64,000 bases of DNA from Azophilus sp965221465 (GCA_965221465.1 OZ244892.1:2914001-2978000), one strand, 5' to 3'. Numbered from the stretch's first letter, positions 51,644 to 63,034 are shown. Notes: generated from the sequence alone by a model not told the origin. Made by a program: numbers and translations.

Positions 51644-51937
51644 TCATGCCCGTCTGCCGTCCGTGGGCACAAACCCGACCGTCAGACGGGTACCGGTCGC
51701 TTCGGCGTAGCGGCGCAGGGTTGCAAAGGATGGCGATACCTGGCCGCCTTCGAGCCGTGCGACCGCTGACTGCGTCGTGCCGAGCCGCCGGGCAAGCTCG
51801 GCCTGCGTCAGCTTCGCCGTCGTGCGGGCGCGCACCAGCGCCTCGATGAGCGCACATTCGTCGTCGACGCGGGCGTATTCTTCCCGAAACGCCGGGTCTT
51901 TCATGAAGCGCGCCTTCAGGTCTTCCAGTTTCGTCAT
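51644..51937 (-). CDS. XRE-family HTH protein, solitary HigA-like antitoxin
   Basis: 97 residues: N-terminal helix MTKLEDLKARFMKDPAFREEY, a linker, then a Cro/C1 HTH TKLTQAELARRLGTTQSAVARLEGG followed by PSFATLRRYAEATGTRL. This is the arrangement of HigA-type antitoxins of HigBA modules, in which the toxin gene lies just upstream. Here the upstream 200 bp hold no RelE/HigB gene, only a phosphotriesterase fragment, so the antitoxin appears orphaned by loss or replacement of its toxin. Confidence 0.82.
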   Translation of the reverse strand: MTKLEDLKARFMKDPAFREEYARVDDECALIEALVRARTTAKLTQAELARRLGTTQSAVARLEGGQVSPSFATLRRYAEATGTRLTVGFVPTDGRRA

Positions 51938-52064
51938 GTCGTCACCTGCCTCATCCGTTCCCGAGCCGTCGAGAGTCGGAGGTTGTTACAAAGCGGGGCG
52001 TCGGTTGGCGCTCGATAGAGGGGCGCTGCCGCCTTCCCGGCCATCGACTCAATGGAGAGTTCAA

Positions 52065-52139
52065 GCAGATGAGTTGCTGCCACTTCGCGCGCCAGGTGTC
52101 CACGGTGCCGGAACCGTTCCATACCCGCAAATCATAGTC
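52065..52139 (-). pseudogene. Fragment of a phosphotriesterase-like gene
   Basis: Translation of the minus strand gives WNGSGTVDTWRAKWQQLIC, matching GPGTAATWRAKWQQPICLEN of the intact gene at 49200-50348. About 39 of 45 bases agree by eye between 52072-52116 and 50112-50156. The match ends abruptly on both sides, so this is a small leftover of a second copy rather than a functional gene. Confidence 0.75.
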
Positions 52140-52168
52140 GAAGGTTCAGCTTGAAACCTGGCTGTAGC

Positions 52169-52174
52169 TATAAT
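52169..52174 (+). promoter_or_regulatory. TATAAT -10 element upstream of the sulfatase
   Basis: A perfect TATAAT 25 bp before the sulfatase start, with only weak -35 similarity about 17 bp upstream. A transcript would have a very short leader, or start near the codon at 52199. Confidence 0.35.
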
Positions 52175-52198
52175 GCCCCTGCGGACTTTTGGAATGCC

Positions 52199-53779
52199 AT
52201 GATGAGTGATACCAGGAAGACGTCAACGCTTGCCACGATTTCCTTGCTGGTAAATCTCTTGTGGGCTTCAGCCTCATTCGCCGAATCTGCTCGCCCCAAC
52301 ATGGTCTTCATCTTGTCGGACGATCATGCCGTCAAAGCTGTGAGTGCATACGACACTACGCTTATGGAAACACCCAATATAGACCGCATTGCAGCAGCCG
52401 GCATGCGGTTCGATCGGGCCTATGTCGCCAACTCGATCTGCGGGCCGAGCCGTGCGACGCTGATGACCGGGCTTCACAGCCACGCGAATGGTTTCTACAG
52501 CAACGAGTGGTCGCCGCCATTCGATGGAACACAACAGACGCTGCCTTCCTTGTTGCAGAAGGCGGGTTATCGCACCTCCGTGATTGGCAAGTGGCATCTC
52601 TTCAGCGATCCGGTCGGCTTCGACCATTGGGAGGTGATCGACAACATGGGGGAGCAGGGGAGCTACTTTAATCCTGTATTTCGCAATGCTGCCGGTCTGG
52701 AGGTTACTACGGGTTATGTCGCAGACATCGTCACCGACAAGTCAATCCGCTGGCTGCAACGAGTGGCCAACAGCAACGATCCGTTTTTCCTGATGTACAA
52801 CCACAAAAGTCCTCATCGCGACTGGACGCCAGGGCCTCGAGAACTGGCTGACTGGGACGAAGACGAACGTCTACCGGAACCCGACACCTTGTTTCGCGAC
52901 CTCGGCGAGACGATCGAGGCACGAAGAAATGCACGCATGAGCATTGCCGAGTACATGACAGATGCAGATGTCAAACTAAGCACCGGCTTCAACATGAACG
53001 AGGAACAGGAACTCCTCTGGAACAGTGCATTCGCGGCAGGCAACGCGGCTTATGAAGCGGCCAGTTTAAGCGATGAAGAGGCGTTGCGCTGGAAATACCA
53101 GAGATACATCAAGACCTACGTGGCATCGATCAAAAGCATGGACCGACAGATCGGCAGGCTTTTGGACCATCTTGAATCTACCGGACAGATGGCAAACACA
53201 ATCGTCATCTATAGCTCGGACCAGGGCTTTTTTCTTGGCGAGAACGGCTGGTTCGACAAGAGATGGATGGATGAAATCTCGTCACGAACCCCGCTGCTGA
53301 TCCAGTGGGAAGGCATGATCCGGCCGGGGAGTCAGACGGATGCGTTGGTACAGAACATAGATTTCGCGCCGACACTTCTGGCAGCGGCCGGCGTGGCGCC
53401 AGAGATGCCCATGCATGGTGTGAGTTTGTTACACCTGTTTGGCAATCCCGACATGCCCTGGGATCGCGACCTTTACTACCACTTCTACGAAAACCCGGGG
53501 TTTCACGGCGTCGCGCGTCACTACGGTATCCGTGGCCAACGTTACAAGCTAGTGCACTACTACCAGGATAACGAGTGGGAGCTGTTCGATCTCGAAAACG
53601 ACCCTCACGATCTCGTCAACCTCTATGGACAAAGCGATTACGATGTCATCGTCACCGATCTGAAACGACGGCTGCAAAAGCTCCGGGATTTCTACCAGGT
53701 GCCGGATCGAGACCCGGACGTGCCCTGGTATCACGATTACATGATTCGAACGATCGAGTGGGTGATGAAGTTCATCTGA
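52199..53779 (+). CDS. Sulfatase (type I, Cys-type formylglycine enzyme)
   Basis: 526 residues with a Sec signal (TISLLVNLLWASASFAES). Sulfatase signature ICGPSRATLMTG near residue 80: Cys81 in CxPSR is the residue converted to formylglycine. Metal and substrate residues include ILSDDHA near 38, KWHLF near 136, YNHKSPHRDW near 198, and SSDQGFFLGENGWFDK near 340. It hydrolyses sulfate esters, probably of a sulfated glycan, in the periplasm. No formylglycine-generating enzyme or anSME is in this window. GC and codon use are visibly lower than in neighbouring genes, suggesting acquisition. Confidence 0.92.
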   Translation: MMSDTRKTSTLATISLLVNLLWASASFAESARPNMVFILSDDHAVKAVSAYDTTLMETPNIDRIAAAGMRFDRAYVANSICGPSRATLMTGLHSHANGFYSNEWSPPFDGTQQTLPSLLQKAGYRTSVIGKWHLFSDPVGFDHWEVIDNMGEQGSYFNPVFRNAAGLEVTTGYVADIVTDKSIRWLQRVANSNDPFFLMYNHKSPHRDWTPGPRELADWDEDERLPEPDTLFRDLGETIEARRNARMSIAEYMTDADVKLSTGFNMNEEQELLWNSAFAAGNAAYEAASLSDEEALRWKYQRYIKTYVASIKSMDRQIGRLLDHLESTGQMANTIVIYSSDQGFFLGENGWFDKRWMDEISSRTPLLIQWEGMIRPGSQTDALVQNIDFAPTLLAAAGVAPEMPMHGVSLLHLFGNPDMPWDRDLYYHFYENPGFHGVARHYGIRGQRYKLVHYYQDNEWELFDLENDPHDLVNLYGQSDYDVIVTDLKRRLQKLRDFYQVPDRDPDVPWYHDYMIRTIEWVMKFI

Positions 53780-54024
53780 ATTCACTTGTCGCCATCTACA
53801 CTCACTTCCTCGGCATTGGCCTCCACTTTGACCATGGTCGTCTGGATGACCGACCACGGTGACCGTTCACCTCGTGCAAAACGGAGCAATTGCGACGCTG
53901 AGTTGAAGATCCCCTCGATCGACCGGGCAAGATTCAAGCCAGCCGCGTCGCCAGCACCAATTGTCGCTCCCAGTGTTGCTCCACCCCGTGGACTCTTCGT
54001 GGCATGGCTTCCACTCTGAACCGC

Positions 54025-55509
54025 TCAATCCGCGCCCGCCAGGGTTTGCCGGACGGCGGTGCGCCAGCCATCGCGTAGTGCCTGCCTTCTCTCCCGAGGC
54101 ATCTGCGGTGCGAACGACCGCTCGGTGCCCCAGTCCCGTTCGTGCAGGCTTGCCGTCAGGCCCGCCCCGAAACCCGCCAGGGTGGCCGCGCCCAGTGCGG
54201 TGGTTTCGACGAACGGCGGCCGCGCCAGCGGCACGGACAGGATGTCTGCCATGAATTGGCAGAGCCAATCGTTCACGGCCATGCCGCCATCCACGCGAAT
54301 CTGCTCGACCGCGGCGCCGTCTCGTGCCATGGCATCGAGCAGATCTGCCGTCTGGTAGGCGACGCTCTGCAAGGTTGCCGTGACGATGTGGTCGCGGGTG
54401 CTGTCGAGCGTCAGGCCGGTAATGGTGCCCCGCGCATCGGGGTTCCAGTGGGGCGCCCCGAGCCCGGTGAACGCCGGCACCAGGTAGACGCCGTGGGTGT
54501 CGGCGCCCGTATCCCTCGCGATGTACTCGGTTTCCGCCGCCGTCGCGATGATGCCCAACGTATCGCGCAGCCACTTGATGGCGGCGCCCGCGACGAAGAC
54601 GCTGCCTTCCAGCGCATAGGTCGTCGCGCCGTTGACGCGATAGCCCACCGTCGAGAGCAGGCCGCCGCCCGACCGCAGCATCTGCCCACCCGTATTGGTC
54701 ACGACGAAACAGCCAGTGCCGCAGGTGACCTTGCAGGCGCCCGCCTCGAAACAGCCCTGGCCGACCAGGGCAGCCTGTTGATCGCCCGCCATGCCGGCAA
54801 CCGGAATCGCCGCGCCGAACCACTTCTTTTCCGTGACGCCGAACTCGTCGGCGCTGTCGCGAACTTCCGGCAGCAGTTCGGCAGGAATGTCGAAATAGCG
54901 CAGCAATTCTTCGTCCCAGCACTGCCGGCGGATATCGAACAGCATGGTTCTCGATGCGTTGGTGGCATCGGTCATGTGCGAGGCGCCCCCGGTCAGACGC
55001 CAGAGCAGAAAAGTGTCGACGGTGCCGAAACAGAGTTCGCCGGCCGCAGCTCGCGATCGCAAATCCGGGTAGGTATCGAGCAGCCAGGCCAGCTTGGTCG
55101 CGGAGAAATAGGGGTCCGGCACCAGGCCGGTGCCTGTGATGACATGCTCTTCGAGCCCGTCTGCCCGCAGCCGGGCGCAGCGGTCGGCCGTGCGGCGATC
55201 CTGCCAGACGATGGCGTCATGGACGCAAGCGCCGGTCTGGCGATCCCACAACAGCGTGGTTTCCCGCTGGTTGGTCACACCGATGGCATCGATGTCCCGG
55301 GCAGCGACGCCGGCAGCGCCTATGGCTTCGCGACAGGCGGAAAGGGTGGTGCTCCAGATGGCTTCCGGGTCCTGTTCCACCCAGCCGTCGCGAGGAAAGC
55401 GGCCGCTGAACTCCCGTTGCCCTTCGCCGAGGAAGCGCCCCGCGGCGAGGTCGACGACGATGCCGCGAGAACTCGATGTTCCCTGATCGATGGCGAGTAC
55501 CAGGCTCAT
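54025..55509 (-). CDS. glpK: Glycerol kinase GlpK
   Basis: 494 residues; phosphorylates glycerol to glycerol-3-phosphate with ATP. FGGY-kinase signatures: LAIDQGTSSSRGIVVD at the N-terminus, NQRETTLLWDR near 82, GDQQAALVGQGCFEAG near 245, CGTGCFVVTNTG, LVPAFTGLGAPHWNP near 345. Length equals the family norm (about 500). GGAGGG precedes ATG 55509. It is alone, with no glpF or glpD neighbour, and divergent from nrdA; a site resembling an NrdR box lies 28 bp upstream of its start. Confidence 0.95.
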   Translation of the reverse strand: MSLVLAIDQGTSSSRGIVVDLAAGRFLGEGQREFSGRFPRDGWVEQDPEAIWSTTLSACREAIGAAGVAARDIDAIGVTNQRETTLLWDRQTGACVHDAIVWQDRRTADRCARLRADGLEEHVITGTGLVPDPYFSATKLAWLLDTYPDLRSRAAAGELCFGTVDTFLLWRLTGGASHMTDATNASRTMLFDIRRQCWDEELLRYFDIPAELLPEVRDSADEFGVTEKKWFGAAIPVAGMAGDQQAALVGQGCFEAGACKVTCGTGCFVVTNTGGQMLRSGGGLLSTVGYRVNGATTYALEGSVFVAGAAIKWLRDTLGIIATAAETEYIARDTGADTHGVYLVPAFTGLGAPHWNPDARGTITGLTLDSTRDHIVTATLQSVAYQTADLLDAMARDGAAVEQIRVDGGMAVNDWLCQFMADILSVPLARPPFVETTALGAATLAGFGAGLTASLHERDWGTERSFAPQMPRERRQALRDGWRTAVRQTLAGAD

Positions 55510-55536
55510 GATTCCCTCCGGGCGGCATTTGACCGA

Positions 55537-55552
55537 CCACAATATATAGGGG
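55537..55552. promoter_or_regulatory. NrdR-box-like site near glpK
   Basis: CCACAATATATAGGGG matches the NrdR palindrome ACACWATATATWGTGT at 13 of 16 positions. It is single and nearer glpK than nrdA (460 bp), so a role in nrd control is less certain than for the pair at 55706-55753. Confidence 0.4.
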
Positions 55553-55624
55553 TTGCGCCGCCGGCGTCAGCCCCGCGGATTCCGTGCTGCCCGGCCGATC
55601 CGACACCCTGTTCGCCCGTTCGAA

Positions 55625-55689
55625 TTATCCCCAGGTTCGGGCGCTTTACCCACAGGAAATCGGTGTCGTTATCCAACAGCTTATCCACT
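55625..55689 (+). promoter_or_regulatory. Cluster of four DnaA-box-like sites upstream of nrdA
   Basis: TTATCCCCA (55625), TTACCCACA (55646), TTATCCAAC (55669) and TTATCCACT (55681) all lie on one strand. Each is within one or two bases of the DnaA box TTATNCACA. E. coli nrdAB is controlled by DnaA boxes, so coupling of ribonucleotide reductase to replication is a reasonable inference. Confidence 0.6.
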
Positions 55690-55717
55690 TGCATTACCCG
55701 CGGGATCGCATTATGTT
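55689..55717 (+). promoter_or_regulatory. Candidate nrdA promoter overlapping an NrdR box
   Basis: TTGCAT (55689-55694), 17-bp spacer, TATGTT (55712-55717). The -35 abuts the last DnaA-like box and the -10 lies within the first NrdR-like box, which is where a repressor would act. Confidence 0.4.
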
Positions 55718-55753
55718 GTGCACGCGTGGGGTGCGTAACCCAACATATGGCGT
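55706..55753. promoter_or_regulatory. Candidate NrdR box pair upstream of nrdA
   Basis: TCGCATTATGTTGTGC (55706-55721, 11 of 16 matches to the NrdR consensus) and ACCCAACATATGGCGT (55738-55753, 12 of 16) start 32 bp apart. Tandem boxes three helical turns apart are characteristic of NrdR-regulated nrd promoters. Each match is modest; the spacing raises the likelihood. Confidence 0.45.
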
Positions 55754-55997
55754 TTCGCAGGGTTGAGCCGGTCCCGAGCCAGAGGCCGGCCCGCATGCGA
55801 ATTCCGGCGGAACGAGCAGCGAGAGCAATCGGGTCCACCGCACTGCAGGAGGGGTGTTGGCCGCCAACCGGTCGGCGGCAGGGCGTCCACAAGGTGTTGT
55901 GGTTGCCTGTCGCGGGCTCGCCGGGCGCAAATGCCCGCCTGCCGGCTGCCAACCGCTTCGCAGCAACACTGCAAGTAACACGGAGACAGCCAACGCC

Positions 55998-58970
<2,973 letters not shown>

Positions 58971-58980
58971 GGAGTCGAGA

Positions 58981-59169
58981 ATGCCGACGCAATTGGAAAT
59001 GTTCGACGAAGAAAGTTGGCCGAACTGCCTGTGCCAACGCCCGTGCAGGCGATGCCACGATTATCGGGAAGTTCGAGGCGAGGCCCGCCAGCTCGACGCG
59101 CTACCCCCGAGAAAGGCGCCGAAAACAAAACGGTCCAACGTTCACCTCGACTGGGATTGCGCCAGCTAA
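58981..59169 (+). CDS. Small Cys-rich protein between nrdA and nrdB (62 aa)
   Basis: 62 residues starting MPTQLEMFDEESWPN, then CLCQRPCRRCHDY, giving four Cys and one His within 11 residues, then a basic tail ending LDWDCAS. TAAGGAG just upstream is a strong ribosome site that overlaps the nrdA stop. The spacing of 10 bp to nrdA and 36 bp to nrdB makes it part of the operon. The cluster could bind zinc or iron. I do not recognise the family; roles in NrdB metal loading, NrdA re-reduction or regulation are speculation. Confidence 0.6.
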   Translation: MPTQLEMFDEESWPNCLCQRPCRRCHDYREVRGEARQLDALPPRKAPKTKRSNVHLDWDCAS

Positions 59170-59205
59170 AGCCAAACCGCAAGCCAACGGCAAGGAGAGA
59201 CAGAC

Positions 59206-60783
59206 ATGCTGAGTTGGGACGACTACCAGGACGATGCCAGTCAAGCCACTCCGGCGCGCGGCCCGGTCGAGGAATCGACTGCGGCGCCAATCGCAGTCGA
59301 GGGCGACTCGTCAGTCACATCGATTCGCGACGGCAACCCTTCACCATACGACCGCACCGATGTGAGGGAGGATGTGCAGGAGGCGCACGAACCGGCGGCT
59401 CTACCAGCGAACGGAAACGGCAGGGGCCATGAAACCGCTCGAAACGGGGGCGATCTCGCCCTGGCGCATCCGGCCGCGCCGGAACCCGTGACCCACCGTT
59501 GGGCGCCGGAACTGCCGGCGGCGCCGCAACCCGCGCACGGCCCGCAGGTATCGGAACCGTCACTCGAGTCCAAAGCAGTGCCGGGCACGTCGAACGGTGC
59601 CGAGCAATTGTCCGCCGCGGCAGCATCCCCCGTTCAGACGAACCCTCCTGCTCCGGCAGCAGCCGCGCCAACCGGCCTGCAGCCGGAGCCCGTATCGGCA
59701 ACCGCCCGAGACCTGGCGCGGGCCGCGATCATCGAGTCGAGCGCCGGCGCCGATGAAGAGAATCTCGAGCGCGTCACGGTCGACCAGAAAGCGATGATCA
59801 ACTGCCGCGCCGACCTCAACCAGCTCGTGCCGTTCAAGTACGAGTGGGCCTGGCAGAAATACCTCGACGGCTGCGCCAACCACTGGATGCCCCAGGAAGT
59901 CAACATGACCGCCGACATCGCCCTGTGGAAGAGCGACGACGGCCTCACGGACGACGAGCGCACCATTGTCAAGCGCAGCCTCGGGTTCTTCTCCACGGCC
60001 GATTCCCTGGTCGCCAACAACCTGGTGCTCGCCATCTACCGCCTGATCACCAATCCGGAATGCCGCCAGTACCTGTTGCGGCAGGCCTTCGAGGAGGCGA
60101 TCCATACCCACGCCTACCAGTACTGCATCGAATCGCTGGGCATGGACGAAGGCGAGATATTCAACATGTACCGGGAAGTGCCCTCGGTGGCCCGCAAGGC
60201 GGCCTGGGCGCTGAAGTACACCCGGCACATTTCCGACCCGACCTTCACCACCGGCTCCCGGGAGACGGACAGGGCTCTGCTCGAGAACCTGATCGCCTAC
60301 TACTGCGTGCTCGAAGGCATCTTCTTCTACTGCGGCTTCAGCCAGATCCTTTCCATGGGCCGTCGCAACAAGATGACCGGCACCTCGGAGCAGTTCCAGT
60401 ACATCCTGCGCGACGAGTCCATGCACGTGAACTTCGGCATCGACGTCATCAACCAGATCAAGCTGGAAAACCCGCACCTGTGGGACGAGGAGGTTCAGGG
60501 TCTGGCGCGCCGCATGATCCTCGAAGGCACGCAACTCGAAATCGAATACGCCCAGGACACCATGCCCCGCGGCGTACTGGGCATGAATGCCAACATGATG
60601 ACCGAGTACCTGCAATTCATCGCCAACCGCCGCCTCGCCCAGATCGGCCTCACCGAGCAATTCCCGAACGTCAGGAACCCGTTCCCCTGGATGAGCGAGA
60701 TCATGGATCTCAAGAAGGAAAAGAACTTCTTCGAGACGCGCGTGACGGAGTATCAGACGGGCGGGGCACTCAGTTGGGACTGA
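59206..60783 (+). CDS. nrdB: Class Ia ribonucleotide reductase, beta subunit with long N-terminal extension
   Basis: 525 residues; supplies the diiron-tyrosyl radical to NrdA. The catalytic core starts near residue 185 (VDQKAMINCRADLNQLVPFKYEW). Iron ligands lie in TADIALWKS, FEEAIHTHAYQY near 296 (with the radical Tyr close by), VLEGIFFYCGF and DESMHVNFG near 405. The C-terminal GALSWD is the NrdA-docking tail. Between the usual start MLSWDDYQDD and the core lie about 175 residues rich in Ala, Pro, Glu and Asn, predicted disordered; other NrdBs have at most a few dozen there. AAGGAGAG precedes the ATG. Confidence 0.94.
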   Translation: MLSWDDYQDDASQATPARGPVEESTAAPIAVEGDSSVTSIRDGNPSPYDRTDVREDVQEAHEPAALPANGNGRGHETARNGGDLALAHPAAPEPVTHRWAPELPAAPQPAHGPQVSEPSLESKAVPGTSNGAEQLSAAAASPVQTNPPAPAAAAPTGLQPEPVSATARDLARAAIIESSAGADEENLERVTVDQKAMINCRADLNQLVPFKYEWAWQKYLDGCANHWMPQEVNMTADIALWKSDDGLTDDERTIVKRSLGFFSTADSLVANNLVLAIYRLITNPECRQYLLRQAFEEAIHTHAYQYCIESLGMDEGEIFNMYREVPSVARKAAWALKYTRHISDPTFTTGSRETDRALLENLIAYYCVLEGIFFYCGFSQILSMGRRNKMTGTSEQFQYILRDESMHVNFGIDVINQIKLENPHLWDEEVQGLARRMILEGTQLEIEYAQDTMPRGVLGMNANMMTEYLQFIANRRLAQIGLTEQFPNVRNPFPWMSEIMDLKKEKNFFETRVTEYQTGGALSWD

Positions 60784-60786
60784 TGG

Positions 60787-61473
60787 ATGAGTCGCAGGAG
60801 TGAAATAGTCATAGCTGTACAGAGCTTGCACCGAAAGGTCTGGAACAGCAAACGGCCGCAATTCACCTCGGACGATGATCCGGTGGATCTTTTGGACCCA
60901 TCGATTGCAGCCAGGATGCTAGGTTATCAGTACGAAGAAGTACCCGATTTTCCAAACTGGCCGCCAGCGAGTAGTTTTCGAACTGCAGGGTTAGTCGACC
61001 CGCAACAAAAGTTGGTACGGATTTCCCAACAATTCACGAATGCTGAACGCAGGTTTACTGGCGCACACGAAATAGGCCACATCGTCTTGCACCCCGAGCT
61101 AGGATTGCATCGCGATAGACCCATTGAAGGGCCATCCCAGGAACGACAGCAACAACCACTGGAGGAGAGACAAGCGGACATCTTTGCAAGTCTGTATCTG
61201 ATGCCCGAAAACCTGCTGAAAAAGAGAATACTCGCGACTTTCTTGACTGCTCCGCCGATAAAGATAAACGATGACATTGCTTTTTGGTTAGACCCCAATG
61301 ACCATGAAAGGGTATTGAGAGAGCCCGCAAACTCGCATGTCTCGGCTCGCAACTTTGCGAAATGCAGCAACGATTTCAGCGGCAAGCCGGTCGTTCCTCT
61401 CCATGAACAATTCAAGGTCTCGATTTCAGCCATGGCCTACCGAATCGAGGAACTACGTCTACTGGAAAACTAA
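60787..61473 (+). CDS. ImmA/IrrE-family zinc metallopeptidase
   Basis: 228 residues. Zinc motif HEIGH at 94-98 with the third-ligand region EERQADIFASLYLMP at about 126-140, the IrrE/ImmA signature. ImmA cleaves ImmR-type repressors in mobile elements, while IrrE/PprI controls stress responses. The partner HTH repressor that normally precedes ImmA is absent; instead the gene starts four bases after the nrdB stop. GC is clearly lower than nrdB, so this marks the boundary of an acquired segment. A C-terminal ~90-residue domain of unknown type follows the peptidase fold. Confidence 0.85.
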   Translation: MSRRSEIVIAVQSLHRKVWNSKRPQFTSDDDPVDLLDPSIAARMLGYQYEEVPDFPNWPPASSFRTAGLVDPQQKLVRISQQFTNAERRFTGAHEIGHIVLHPELGLHRDRPIEGPSQERQQQPLEERQADIFASLYLMPENLLKKRILATFLTAPPIKINDDIAFWLDPNDHERVLREPANSHVSARNFAKCSNDFSGKPVVPLHEQFKVSISAMAYRIEELRLLEN

Positions 61474-61823
61474 CAACCAAACGTAGACGTCTGTTCGGCT
61501 CCGAGACAAGCATCTCGACGTGGGCAGCTAGCCGCTAAGCTCCAAACAATTGAAACGATAAGCTTCGCAATTGCGGTCGATCAATGCTGGCCGGTTGTAA
61601 TCTCTCGGACTCCGGCTTCAGTCTCGGCAATGGCAAGCCGCACCACCAGGGCGCGGCTTCGACAAGGGAGTGCTTTGACCATTTCGATGGGCTGCTAACG
61701 CCTATCAGTTGGAGCGGCTTGGGTCGTTACAACACCTTGAGTTTTTCCGGGCTGATGCCGATAATGTAAACAGCTCATCTGCCATGTGTAGAAGGAGTAA
61801 CGAAGTCGTCCTTCGGGGCGGCT
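61474..61823. other. 350-bp region without a recognised gene
   Basis: Lower-GC sequence between convergent genes. An imperfect hairpin around AAGTCGTCCTTCGGGGCGGC near 61805 may terminate transcription of one neighbour. I see no tRNA, integrase or repeat copy. Confidence 0.35.
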
Positions 61824-62324
61824 TCAGCCTTTTCGGTCTTTGTTCCGGCAATGCTCCTCGTATTCTCTTCGTAACTTGCGCTGTCTGTGCGGTTGTTCTA
61901 CCAAGTAGGCCGTCCACGGCAGGATATAGTCCCCACGGTCCGCCAGAATCACCAGATAGTTCTCCTGCTCAAACCACAAACAGATCCGCTGTTCTCTCCG
62001 GCGCCGGTTTGGCCAAACCTTTATCGCTTCGTCAGCATCGTGCTCGATGATCGGCCTCGGCCAGCGAATCCGCTCGCAGCGGCGAAAACCAGGCATCCGG
62101 TCCTCTTCAACAGCGCCCTCCTGAATCATGTGCCAGAAGGTGGCTTCTTTCCCGTGCGTCAAAGGGTGTCGTTTCAGACCAAGGCGGCGCCCCCGAAACA
62201 CCGGCTTGCTATCCACGAAATCCTGTTTGAAGTAGCTAAAGATGGCATCCAGGTATGAATCCCAATCGCCACCATAGTCAGAGAATAACACCAGTGGCGG
62301 CAGCCAATCCGACTCATCCGTCAT
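61824..62324 (-). CDS. Unknown 166-aa protein coupled to DUF3800, possibly a BECR-fold RNase
   Basis: 166 residues; opens TDESDWLPPLVLFSDYGGDWDSYLDAIFSYFKQDF. Mid-protein HPLTHGKEATFWHMIQEG and the terminal RICLWFEQENYLVILADRG, ILPWTAYLVEQPHRQRKLRREYEE recall RelE/Barnase-EndoU-Colicin-type (BECR) toxins, which end in a strand with a catalytic Tyr/His/Arg. This is a pattern impression, not a match. The ATG overlaps the DUF3800 stop by four bases, so both are made together. Toxin, effector or housekeeping role remains open. Confidence 0.55.
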   Translation of the reverse strand: MTDESDWLPPLVLFSDYGGDWDSYLDAIFSYFKQDFVDSKPVFRGRRLGLKRHPLTHGKEATFWHMIQEGAVEEDRMPGFRRCERIRWPRPIIEHDADEAIKVWPNRRRREQRICLWFEQENYLVILADRGDYILPWTAYLVEQPHRQRKLRREYEEHCRNKDRKG

Positions 62325-63034
62325 CTCTGCTCCTCACTCGCCTGCCAGCGGAAAAGATTGACCTTCTCTTCCCGGTAGAGGGTGGTCTTCAGCAGACTGT
62401 AGCCGGAGCGTTCTTGCACCCTGGCAACCAGGGCCTCCTTGGTCTTGGCGCCGTGTAAATCACGGTTGAGGTACGACACCGCGCCAATCAGCAAGTCCGC
62501 TAGCTGCATCTGTTCGATTTCATGGGAGTGGACGAGCTGCAAGCGTTCGATGACGTTGCGCGAAAAGTCATACATGTTGTTACAAAGCACTTCGTGCAAC
62601 TTGGCCGTCTTCTCCGCGCCCAGGGTGTCCTTGATGTCGAGGTAGACCCGGTAGTGGGCGTCCGGGCGGAAGATTACCTTCAACATGTCGAAGTACATCT
62701 TGTAATACCAAGTGTCGTGATCCTGACCGGGAATTGCGTCGTGCCGCAGCTTCGTTTTATCCGGCACGATCAACGCCCGGAAATGCAAATCTTCGTCATC
62801 GAAAAAGTAATCCACCAAATCCAGATATAGTCCCGCCTTGGCTGGAGAAACCTTCGTCCACTTCACTTCAAACCCTGGCGCAAGCCCATGTATTTGCTTG
62901 ATCTCCCGCAGGCGTACCGCGATCTTTCGGCTTTTGTCCAGCGGACACCAGATGGCGCCCAGCACCATGGCCTTCTGACGGTCATGCTCCAGGTGGCAGG
63001 ACTCATCGCAATAGACATTGAAGATCTCACTCAT
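62321..63034 (-). CDS. DUF3800 protein
   Basis: 237 residues; DUF3800 signature NVYCDESCHLEHD at the N-terminus, a VYLDIKDTLGAEKTAKL segment near 140, and IEQMQLADLLIGAVSYLNRDL near 185. The acidic residues (D in CDES, D in LDIKD, D in LADLL) are arranged as in RNase H-like/PIN-like metal-dependent nucleases, and such a fold has been suggested for the family. It is common in accessory and mobile regions. It overlaps the downstream 166-aa gene by ATGA, a two-gene operon in low-GC DNA. Confidence 0.82.
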   Translation of the reverse strand: MSEIFNVYCDESCHLEHDRQKAMVLGAIWCPLDKSRKIAVRLREIKQIHGLAPGFEVKWTKVSPAKAGLYLDLVDYFFDDEDLHFRALIVPDKTKLRHDAIPGQDHDTWYYKMYFDMLKVIFRPDAHYRVYLDIKDTLGAEKTAKLHEVLCNNMYDFSRNVIERLQLVHSHEIEQMQLADLLIGAVSYLNRDLHGAKTKEALVARVQERSGYSLLKTTLYREEKVNLFRWQASEEQR

